Positions 26,901-38,900 of a DNA stretch of 64,000 bases are shown here, in pieces. Source of the DNA: Nemopilema nomurai (taxonomy: Eukaryota > Cnidaria > Scyphozoa > Rhizostomeae > Rhizostomatidae); contig ML133402.1 of the NCBI GenBank assembly GCA_003864495.1, positions 524,032-588,031 on the forward strand, written 5' to 3'. The number at the start of each line of letters is the position of its first letter. The first letter of the stretch is position 1. The position numbers and the translations under genes are program-made. The notes under the pieces were generated by a model. It saw nothing but the letters and a program-made list of their open reading frames with translations. It ran no database searches and was not told the origin of the DNA.

Positions 26901-29900
26901 TTTATTTATAAGAAAGGTAACTTAGTGTCAGTGGCAAACCCATAATCTCCTATAACATTCAGTCAAACCTTAGGCAAATTAGAAAAAGGAAAGAAGGTAA
27001 AAAGAAATGCAACCGCTTGCAGGAGAAAATAGGTACATGCCAAGTGAAAAGAAACAAAAACAAGAACATTAAAATAAAAGAATAGCATCATTCCACTCAC
27101 ATCTAGGGCCTTTTTTCCATAAAAATACATTGCCAACTGAAATCCTGCAAGACAGTACTTGGATTCTGGTGCCTGTTCGCATTCAGAGAATGACCCCGGC
27201 CAAAAAAAGTTTCCCTGGAATATTCCACTTCCTGGTTTCCCCATTGAATCCAGATCTGTATTGAGATAAACGTCGTTTTAAATGAGATTCAAAAGCATTA
27301 TAAATAGACATTTAACTCATTTATTTCAAATTTATTTCCCCACAAATGTCATCCTGTCGAATCTTTATGTGACTGGCATGCACACGCTATCTAACAGAAT
27401 TGTTCTACACCCTGACAAAACTAAGGTTACGCATTGAATTAACAAGCTAATTTATACTTACTGGAGAGACCTTTTGCTGTTGCTTCAAGCACTTACTGTA
27501 AATCCTCTTTTTAGCCCCCTAATTGGGGGGTAATTTTTTCTCAGCACTTCAAAAGGGGGTTATAAGAGAAGGAGGACTAAGTTGAGAGGGGGCTTAATTA
27601 ATATTCCGTAATAAAAACAATTCTCAGTGTAGAGGTTTCTACATAAAAATGTTGTTATCATCATATTCTTCATCATCAATCATTAACTGTATAAATTCTT
27701 CTTGGGTCGTGTCGTCTTCAGAGATGAAACATTGAAAAGGGTCGACTTTATCCATCCGATTATCAACGGCCTGTTATTTTGGCATCACATAATTTTTTTT
27801 TGGGGGGGGGGGCCTAAATTGAGAGAGGAGGCTTATTTCATTTTTTCTTCTAAAGGGGGCTAAGAAGAGAGGGGGCTTAATGGACAGGGGGCTTAAAAGA
27901 TAATTTACGGTATCTTTTAAACTGAATAGGAATCAGTGTAAAAGTTAGAGAGACTGAGCCTCGTAATACGCTTGAAAATGTATTGCAAACAGCCATGCAC
28001 AAGCAAAACCATTTGAACAAGTGCTTTGCGGTACAAAACTTCACAATGGCTAGAAAAAGCGGAACTGGTTTTTGCATACTTAAATTTTTTCGTCCGACAC
28101 TTCTCAGAGTATGCAAATGTTGGACGAAAAAAGTACTTTAAGTATGCAAAAACTAGTTCCGCTTTTTCTAGCCATTGCAAAACCATTTCTGCGAAAAGAA
28201 CCACTTTCTTCAGATTCACTGCGTATTCTTGGGCATATTTCGTGACAATACACACTAACTTTCGGCAACAAGGTTGCAAATTGCAATATTGCCTTCAACA
28301 AGAGATGCAAGTAGCTATACTCCTGGTACTGCTACTAACATTTTGGATAGATATTCGTGTTCTGATATTCGTGTCAAAAGACATTCTGAGAATTCAGGGG
28401 CGATTATGAATCCAAATAAAAGGAGTGACTTAAGTAAATTTACTACGTATATAGAGACATGTCTCAAGGAAATTATGGAGATCTTATCCAGGGTGCATGA
28501 TGAAACAGAAGACTAGGTATTGAAGATTTCATTCAACCACAACTGTCTTAATCAAGATCAAAGATGAAATTCTAAGGAACAAGTCTTGTCACATCACTTA
28601 TACACGCAGATCCTAGTAAAGCATTTAATACAGTTGACCACAAGAAATTGCTTGAAAACTATCAAAGCATGGTTTAGCTTTGCACTCAGTATTCTGGTTC
28701 CACCGTTATCTATCATTTAGAGTTTAACATGTTGAGGTGAATAACACGCATTCTTATGAATCAGGGGTCTTTTAATGTTGTGTTCCACAACGATCTATTC
28801 TAGGCCCAGTCTATTATGACTTACCGTTAGCACTTGCAGAAAAAACCAGGCCTTCTCAATTTCTAATCAATCTTCATGAATATGCTGTGCATGCACCTAC
28901 ATATCTGATTCAATGGAAGAGCAGATTCAGGATGATGTTCAAATTCAAATGGGATGACCTACTCACAGTAGGTTGAAAGCCAATCGAGACAATGATGCAG
29001 AGTGACTTACTCACATTAATTATATGCTGCTTGCATGCATTAGATGCATTCGTTTCGACGTTGAATGACCAAGAGACATCAATCCGAGTTCATGATGTAA
29101 CATAATATGACATAGTATCGCGGGTAGGAAATTCCTCTACAGTGGGAAGGATCTAAGTTGTGTAAGGGGGAGCAGGAAAAATCTACCGGAAAATTGACAT
29201 TACGTTATAGAAACGAGTTGTGATGGGTTTCTACCGACTGCGTTGCTCAACCTCTATGGACGATCCGAGCCAAAGTTGTCTTGTTTAACGTGCAGAGAAC
29301 ACGGAGCCAGGCCGAGAGAGAGAAATGACGACGCGTTGTCTGTTGTTTTCTGTAGCTCTGTTTCTGACTGACTCTGGCTTACTTTACAATTATATTTATA
29401 CTGATATATCTAAGAATAAATTTGCTGACGAGGGATGAGAGAGGATGATGAAATGGTGATGTAATGCGGATGGAAAAATCTAGGCTGGGGAGCGAGAAAC
29501 GATGTGTCAGCATGACATGGTGTGACAATGGAAAGTAGACAAAGGAGTCACTACAACGTTACTATTTGGCAACAGTGGGGAGGGGGCAGTTGATAACAAG
29601 GGCACCGATAACATTTTCAGCAATTTGTTTGAGTTTTTTTCATTTGACGATTTCAGACTTTTACTTCTGATAAAAAGGACCTCTATTGAAGTTCTATGAA
29701 GGTTATTTCAAGCAATTGCATAAAAGCAGTACTATATGACTTAAACATAACTCAAGGTATCTATTTTCAGATTTCGTATGGCGAGAATTCTTCGTTGGTC
29801 CAGATTTTATATGTCGAGAATTCTTCCTCCTGAATACATATCTAGGTAACTTCAAGCGACTTTTTAAGCAAGCATTATTGCACAACAAAGGTTTCAACTG

Positions 29901-32900
29901 CTAATAGGGCGGTGCCAGGAGGCTTCTTTTCTCTTCAAGAGAAATATAAAAGATAAGTTTTTGAAAAGGGCACAAACTTTCAAGTAGGGGCGCCATACCA
30001 GCTTCAACTGCAGTCGCCCCCTCTATATCCGCCACTGTTCCATGGCCAACGAAGTGTTTATTTTAGAGTTGTCTTATGAGCTTATTCATTCAGTATTTCC
30101 AAAGAGCCATTTATGGCCAGAACCAAATTGTGTGATCTCTGCCGCGAACGGGCACATAATACTGCATTTTGCTTTCAATGTTGGTACTTGAGGGCTTGTT
30201 TTCGAAATGATTTCTGCTTATTTGTACAGATTGCAGAGTAAAATGTAAATTGAGTTGGAAAACGCATGCACCAAAGCAGAATTAAACAAATAGTGAGTGG
30301 GAACAATGTTGATTCGGCAGACTTTAATTTGGTGCGGAACCACAGAAATGACCAAGCTGCACCTCAATTCAGCGTAACCAACGAACTAATTCTAAAGATA
30401 ATGAGCCATTCAATAATGAATTACAAATAATGAAAAGTGCACGTGTGTTCAAAATAATGCTAGCCTAAGCATGGTTATATTTAGCAATTACACTTCACTT
30501 TCCTTGTATACGTAGCAAATTGGTTATTGCATAACACCTTAGGGAATCCCCTTGTGTCTCGAATTTTCTGTCTTCGTGACGCAGCACCACGCGGCGTTAC
30601 GCAGCATTCCATCCTTTTGTTGCCGGATTACCCCTTGAAATCGTAATACGATTTTTAATGGGAATTAATATCTTTAATTCGAGTTAATACCCGCGGGGAA
30701 GGCGCTCACAACTATTTGGAGGTTCGTGTCATGCTGCACGACCACCTCCACAAGACTGTCAATCATAATTTGCTAACTATTGTTGTACTAATTACCTCGT
30801 GGTAGCGTACAAGGCAGTGCCCTAGCATATCTGATTATTGACCGCTACACAGCACGTGGATCACACCACGTATATGCGCTTTTCGATTCGGAATAATAAC
30901 TTTTGGTTGATATCAACGGACTTTCATTCGTTGTTTGGTTCCTGGTTAAGAGGAATTTCAAGCTCGCCGCTCTGTTAGCTGAACTGCAATTATTCTCAAT
31001 TCTGGCCGACGTAGACCTAGGCGGACCTAAATCCAGAACCCTGCGCCGATACCGGATAACACTTTGGATTGGGTGAGATCTATCCTTATCTTCAATTTTA
31101 ATTGCGGTTTTACTTATTTGTATTCGCTTGGCGAGGTGCTGGTGGCTCTGGTTTCGCAATGGCTCACTCACCTTCCGCCTCAGCTAGTAATGTGGACACG
31201 GAGCACGCCTCTCGGCAGGATCTCTCTGACCGTCTTCAAAGACTCGATGACACTGTAAGGCTTGTTCGTGAGCGGTCTAATGCGGGGGCCGGGCAAAATT
31301 TGGCCGCCCCGGCTCCAACAACTGACCGCCCTCAAGCAGGTATGTCTCTGATCTCGGGGGAAGGTGGGCCTGGTGTCCACCCTGCCACGCTCGAAGCTGG
31401 GTTTACCCTAGGTATAAATAAGGGTCCCTTACAATCTGCATCACGGAATTGTGTTCCGGCATCTCAACAACCAACTGTTGTCTCAGAGTACATGTTGGAA
31501 GAGCTCCGTTTTAAGTCCATTGCAGGTCCGTTTTCAGGTCCCCCAATTTCTGGACTCCAGCTAAATCGCTTTGGGGTACTTCCGAGGTCTACCCCAGGGA
31601 AGTTCCGTCTGATTACAGTTTTGTCCTTCCCCCCCGCTCTAGTGTTAATGACCTTATCCCAGATAGGGAAGCCGCCGTCTCCTACACTGGAATCCCAGAA
31701 GCCATTGCAGCCATAGTTAAAGTGGGTAGGGGTGCTTTGCTGGCGAAATTTGATATCTCACGGGCTTATCGTCTTTTACCTGTGCACCCTGTCTTTAGCT
31801 CCCTCAACTAGGAGAACCTATGTCTCCGCACAGTCTCAATTCCTGCGCTTGTGCTTAAAAAACGGGTGCTTAGCAAACAATGGTACGCCTTGCCCAGCTT
31901 CCGAACTAACATTACGCTTCATTGGAGAAATGCAAGATCGACAAGCATCATCAGTAAAAGTTTATTTGGCTGCGGTCCGGTCTCTCCATATCATGTTGGG
32001 CCATCCAGATCCCTTTCTCAACTGTCCCAGGATCCCATTAGCTGTCCGGGGCTCCAACAATCTCAAGCATCTTATACCCGGCATTCCAAGCTCCCAATCA
32101 CAGCTTTCATTTTGCATACCCTGAGACTTCAGTTGGTTTTGTCAGTTTACCACGATGTGATGATATGGGCTGCCTTTTGTACTGCATTTTTTGGTTGCCT
32201 GAGGGCTGCAGACTTTACTATTCCCCCATCTGGTTTAAATGACAAGCTTCATTTATCGCCGTCAGCTGTGTCAATTGATGGTTACCCTATTCCGAAGACA
32301 GTATTTGTGTTTTTTAAAATTCTCCAAAACTGATCAATTTGGGAAAGGCTGCTACATCGTGTTGGCAAGATCTGACTCACCCCCTATGTCCGGTGGCTGC
32401 CTTGTTGATGTCGTATTTACGTTTTAGGGGCTCCGAGCAAGGCCCCCCCCTTTTCGTTTTGCTGATTCGTCACCATTGACAAAAAGCCGTTTATTTAACA
32501 GACTGCGTACCTTACTCCAGTCCATTGGCTGGAAGGGTAATTATACCTTGCACAGCTTTATAGAGTTGGTGCTGCTACAACTGCAGACTTGTTAGGCTTC
32601 CCAGACCACCTTGTTAAGGTTTTAGGACGATGGTCCAGTGATGCCTATAAGTGCTTTTCAAAGTCACATGGTATATTCAGAGTCGTTGCTGTGAATATGC
32701 AAACTTATTTCTTAATGCAGTGATTTGCTGTGGTCCTGCAAATTCACAGAGTATACGCAAATAGTTTGCTTTAATTATGCAACTAGCCTAGTGTATGCAG
32801 TGATATCCCAAGCCACATGGTATATGCAAAGTAATTTGCTGTGGTCTGCAAACTTATTTCTTAATGCAGTGATTTGCTGTGGTCATGCAAATTCACAGGG

Positions 32901-35900
32901 TATATGCAAATAGTTTGCTTTAATTATGCAAACTAGCTTATTAAATGCAGCCATTTTCAAGATTGCATGATACATGCAGAGTGATTTGCTGTGGTCAGGC
33001 AACTTCACAGGGTATATGCAAATAGTTTGCTTTAATTATGCAGACTAGCTTATTAAATGCAGCAATTTTCAAGATCACATAGTACATGCAGAGTGATTTG
33101 CTGTAGCCATGCAAATTCACAGAGTATATGCAAATAGCTTGCTTTAATTATGCAACTAGCCTAGTGTATGCAGTGATATCCAAAGCCACATGGTATATGC
33201 AAAGTAATTTGCTGTGGTCTGCAAACTTATTTCTTAATGCAGTGATTTGCTGTGGTCAGGAAAATTCACAGGGTATATGCAAATAGTTTGCTTTAATTAT
33301 GCAGACTAGCTTATTAAATGCAGCAATTTTCAAGATCACATGGTACATGCAGAGTGATTTTCTGTGGTCATGCAAATTCAAAGAGTATATGCAAATAGTT
33401 TGCTTTAATTATGCAACTAGCCTAGTGTATGCAGTGATATCCAAAGCCACATGGTATAGGCAAAGTAATTTGCTGTGGTCTGCAAACTTATTTCTTAATG
33501 CAGTGATTTGCTGTGGTCATGCAAATTCACAGGGTATATGCAAATAGTTTGCTTTAATTATGCAGACTAGTTTATTAAATGCAGCAATTTTCAAGATTGC
33601 ATGGTACATACAGAGTGATTTGCTGTAGTCATGCAAATTCACAGAGTATATGCAAATAGTTTGCTTTAATTATGCAACTAGCCTAGTGTATGCAGTGATA
33701 TCCAAAGCCACATGGTACATGCAAAGTAATTTGATGTGGTCTGCAAACTTATTTCTTAATGCAGTGATTTGCTGTGGTCATGCAAATTCATAGGGTATAT
33801 GCAAATAGTTTGCTTTAATTATGCAGACTAGCTTATTAAATGCAGCAATTTTCAAGATTGCATGGTACATGCAGAGTGATTTGCTGTGGTCATGCAAATT
33901 CAGGGTATATGCAAATAGTTTGCTTTAATTATGCAGACTAGCTTATTAAATGCAGCAATTTTCAAGATTGCATGGTACATGCAGAGTGATTTGCTGTGGT
34001 CATGCAAATTCACAGGGTATATGCAAATAGTTTGCTTTAATTATGCAGACTAGCTTATTAAATGCAGCAATTTTCAAGATTGCATGGTACATGCAGATGA
34101 TTTGCTGTGGTCATGCAAATTCACAGGGTATATGCAAATAGTTTGCTTTAATTATGCAGACTAGTTTATTAAATGCAGCAATTTTCAAGATTGCATGGTA
34201 CATGCAGAGTGATTTGCTGTGGTCATGCAAATTCACAGGGTATATGCAAATAGTTTGCTTTAATTATGCAGACTAGTTTATTAAATGCAGAAATTTTCAA
34301 GATTGCATGGTACATACAGAGTGATTTGTTGTGATCATGCAAATTCATAGGGTATATGCAAATAGTTTGCTTTAATTATGCAAACTAGCTTAGTAAATGC
34401 AGAAATTTTCAAGATTGCATGGTACATACAGAGTGATTTGCTGTAGTCATGCAAATTCACAGAGTATATGCAAATAGCTTGCTTTAATTATGCAACTAGC
34501 CTAGTGTATGCAGTGATATCCAAAGCCACATGGTATATGCAAAGTAATTTGCTGTGGTCTGCAAACTTATTTCTTAATGCAGTGATTTGCTGTGGTCATG
34601 CAAATTCACAGGGTATATGCAAATAGTTGGCTTTAATTATGCAGACTAGCTTATTAAATGCAGCCATTTTCAAGATTGCATGATACATGCAGAGTGATTT
34701 GCTGTGGTCAGGCAACTTCACAGGGTATATGCAAATAGTTTGCTTTAATTATGCAGACTAGCTTATTAAATGCAGCAATTTTCAAGATTGCATGATACAT
34801 GCAGAGTGATTTGCTGTGGTCATGCAAATTCACAGAGTTTATGCAAATAGTTTGCTTTAATTATGCAAACTAGCTTATTAAATGCAGCAATTTTCAAGAT
34901 TGCATGATACATGCAGAGTGATTTGCTGTGGTCATGCAAATTCACAGGGTATATGCAAATAGTTTGCTTTAATTATGCAAACTAGCTTATTAAATGCAGC
35001 AATTTTCAAGATTGCATGATACATGCAGAGTGATTTGCTGTGGTCATGCAAATTCACAGGTATATGCAAATAGTTTGCTTTAATTATGCAAACTAGCTTA
35101 TTAAATGCAGCAATTTTCAAGATTGCATGTACATGCAGAGTGATTTGTGTGTGTCATGCAAATTCATAGGGTATATGCAAATAGTTTGCTTTAATTATGC
35201 AAACTAGCTTATTAAATGCAGCAATTTTCAAGATTGCATGGTACATGCAGAGTGGTTTGCTGTGGTCATGCAAATTCACAGGGTATATGCAAATAGTTTG
35301 CTTTAATTATGCAAACTAGTTTATTAAATGCAGCAATTTTCAAGATTGCATGTACATGCAGAGTGATTTGCTGTGGTCATGCAAATTCACAGGGTATATG
35401 CAAATAGTTTGCTTTAATTATGCAAACTAGCTTATTAAATGCAGCAATTTTCAAGATTGCATGTACATGCAGAGTGATTTGCTGTGGTCATGCAAATTCA
35501 CAGGTTTATGCAAATAGTTTGCTTTAATTATGCAAACTAGCTTATTAAATGCAGCAATTTTCAAGATGCATGGTACATGCAGAGTGATTTGCTGTGTCAT
35601 GCAAATTCATAGGTATATGCAAATAGTTTGCTTTAATTATGCAAACTAGCTTATTAAATGCAGCAATTTTCAAGATTGCATGGTACATGCAGAGTAGTTT
35701 GCTGTGGTTATGCAAACTTACTCCTTTAATGCAGTGACTTGCTGTGGTTATGCGAGTTCACATGGTATATGCAGAGTAGTTTGCTGTGGTTATGCAAACT
35801 TACTCCTTTAATGCAGTGACTTGCTGTGGTTATGCGAGTTCACATGGTATATGCAGAGTAGTTTGCTGTGGTTATGCAAACTTACTCATTTAATGCAGTG

Positions 35901-38900
35901 ACTTGCTGTGGTTATGCGAGTTCACATGGTATATGCAGAGTAGTTTGCTGTGGTTATGCAAACTTACTCATTTAATGCAGTGACTTGCTGTGGTTATGCG
36001 AGTTCACATGGTATATGCAGAGTAGTTTGCTGTGGTTATGCAAACTTACTCATTTAATGCAGTGACTTGCTGTGGTTATGCGAGTTCACATGGTATATGC
36101 AGGGCAGTTTGCTGTGATTATGCAAACTCGCTCAAAACCTCACCTAACCTTCTCTTTTGGCTCATTCTTTGCTTTCCCCCCCCCTTTCTCTTCTAGGGTA
36201 GAGTTTAGTTTTTAAGCGCAGTAGGGGTCCTCAGGTCTGTGTTTGTGGGTGTCAACATTATCATGTTTCTGTGGCGGGTTAAAAAACTGAGATAGTTTTT
36301 TCCCTCGAATCAAACACCGACCATAAAGTATGTCATTGCTCAGGCAATTCAAGGGCTGATGCACCGAAAGCCCAAAATGTTTTTCCTGAGATAGGGACTT
36401 AATTTTTAGGGGCCCCGCGTAGGAATTAAATGGGAATTAATATCTTTAATTCGAGTTAATACCCGCGGGGAAGGCGCTCACAACTATTTGGAGGTTCGTG
36501 TCATGCTGCACGACCACCTCCACAAGACTGTCAATCATAATTTGCTAACTATTGTTGTACTAATTACCTCGTGGTAGCGTACAAGGCAGTGCCCTAGCAT
36601 ATCTGATTATTGACCGCTACACAGCACGTGGATCACACCACGTATATGCGCTTTTCCCCACCCAGTCCCACCCCTCTGTTACTTTGTTTTCCCCTACCTG
36701 CCCCTACTACACCTCCTTCTCCTTCTCTTCCAGCTAAGTTTCACACAGTATTCACTGCGTGACAGGTGTATCAGCATGATTGGCGGGTTAAAAAACTGAG
36801 ATAGTTTTTTCCCTCGAATCAAACACCGACCATAAAGTATGTCATTGCTCAGGCAATTCAAGGGCTGATGCACCGAAAGCCCAAAATGTTTTTCCTGAGA
36901 TAGGGACTTAATTTTTAGGGGCCCCGCGTAGGAATTAACTATAAATCATCTAGAGTTTTTTAGTGGAGGCGGGAATTCTTTTGAATTACAGTCAGAGCCT
37001 TAAACGTGATTGGAACATTCCCCACACGTGACAATGTGTGTGAAAATTATGAAAAGATTCTAAAGATAGTGAGTGACTCACACACTCGAAGTACGAGAAA
37101 CATTGAAAATATGGCTTTAGCATACTGAAGTACTTTTTATAAATTGCCAGTTTTGACCGAAAGGCAGTAGCGAACTGTGAGAAGAGCACATGATTGCATG
37201 TATAACTACCAATCAGTGTCCACTCCACGGTCTAAGTGAATATACATACTCTTTAGCCTGGTTTTCATATCATCGCAAGCATGGCAAGAATTTTCATACA
37301 AATCTATGTGATCCTTGCGTTTTTTGCGACCCAGCGATCATATGGAAACCAGGCTCTTATGTTTATATAGAATAGATTTTGCATAGAAATGTAAGCAAAT
37401 TTCAAATCTACACGCTAAAAAACACGCTTGCCCAATAATACGACAATTGTCACCAGTGTGGGTTTTGGCACAATCTGGATTTTCTGAAAGCTGTTGCTCT
37501 ACAATAGAACTATATTTAATTTGGGCATTGCCTGTTTTGCAATTTTGAGGTGGCTACTCTCTTTTTGCAAGGGTTTTATCCTTATTTCAGTTGAACATGC
37601 AGTTCAATCTGTTTTTCAAAACTTTCGGGTCGAACAAAGAGCCGCGGCCGCATAGTTCAAGGCCGGAAGCCTTCGGAAACACAATTGCAAAGGGAATCAA
37701 TTGTTAGGGGTGACCCGAAGAGACTGAGATCAAAGATTTTGCAACATCGGTAATATTCAGACTTTATCAATTGACTTACCCTTTTTCCATTTTTTCCGAA
37801 TTTCAACAATAAAGAACTTGGTAATTTAAGAACAACTTGGTGTGTGGGTGATCTACCGTCAATGTTGCCTTTTGATAGAAGGATGAATTGGGGGGAGGGG
37901 GTGTTAATTTCAAATATTTCAGGAGCTAGAAACAGGCTGTTCAGCCGTCTGACAACAAATAACCCTCTCGTGTAATAAAACTGGTAGCAAAAGGAGATTC
38001 AGCCCTTTCACTTTTTACTTTTTATGCTAGGGAGGCGCGCCGTTGCAAAAGTGTGAAGAAAATAGGAAGCCTTCTCCTGCGAAAATCTTTTAAGACCACG
38101 TCCTTATTTCGTATTAAAAAATTGCATTGCCCAAGCTTGCAAAAAAACAGCTTTAGATTAGTATTTCCCTTGCAAAATCAATTGATGTAGTGAATAGTGA
38201 ATTTTTCACCTTCGACTCCCCATTACTCGGAAACACCTCCCACGCCTGATCAACATCCAGCTTCGAATTATAAGCCAAAAACCACACACAAAAATGTCAT
38301 CCAATAAATTGCCCATTTTTGTTGCAATGCTTCCTCTTCTGCTAATGGTCTATTCGATTGATTCCCTTTGCAATTGTGTTTCCGAAGGCTTCCGGCCTTG
38401 AACTATGCGGCCGCGGCTCTTTGTTCGACTCGTTTACACTGGGTTGAAGGTAAACAGTAATGGCCGACAGCTGATCGTACGAGTGAAATATAATTTCGCT
38501 ATAACTTTTCGAAAATTTAACCTATAAACCTGCCGATGGTCTCATATTAATAAGCACATATAATGCTATCGTTTGGTGTATAATTTATCTATGTAGGACC
38601 TGTGGATCATGGAGAGGTACGATACTGCATTAGCGTGCGCAATCGCAGCTAAAAGAGTAAGTTCCACGGGGATGGCCTTCAACACAACAAAAAGACAATT
38701 ATTTTGCAAATAAGAAAAACTTACATCCTAGCAGCAGCGGAAATCCGGTTGGCGAAGTGACCAGTGACAAAAGTTTCTGAATGCAAGCTGACGACGTTTT
38801 GGAGGCAGCTCCGAGACGGCCTAATGTTGCTTGGAGAAGCTCGACATTTCTAAAACCATACCTTGCAAAGGCAGCCAAATTCTTTTTAACAACTGCATCA

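Larger units (their letters stand above)
30657..36937 (+). mobile_element. PAT/Ngaro-like tyrosine-recombinase retrotransposon with split direct repeats
   Basis: The layout A1 (30657-30884), coding remnant, B1 (36272-36428), A2 (36429-36656), B2 (36781-36937) is the split direct repeat structure known from PAT/Ngaro-type elements of the DIRS order. A1 and A2 are both 228 bp and appear identical; B1 and B2 are both 157 bp and appear identical. Between them lie a gag-like start, a reverse transcriptase piece and a tyrosine recombinase piece, followed by a 3.5-kb satellite. The element sits in intron 1 of the NRF-6-like gene in opposite orientation. No target duplication is expected for this group. 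Confidence 0.85.

Noticed and set aside
29572..30043. Possible hAT element with CAGTGG ends
   Set aside because: The ends match only loosely and the flanking 8-mers (TTTGGCAA, TTCCATGG) differ.
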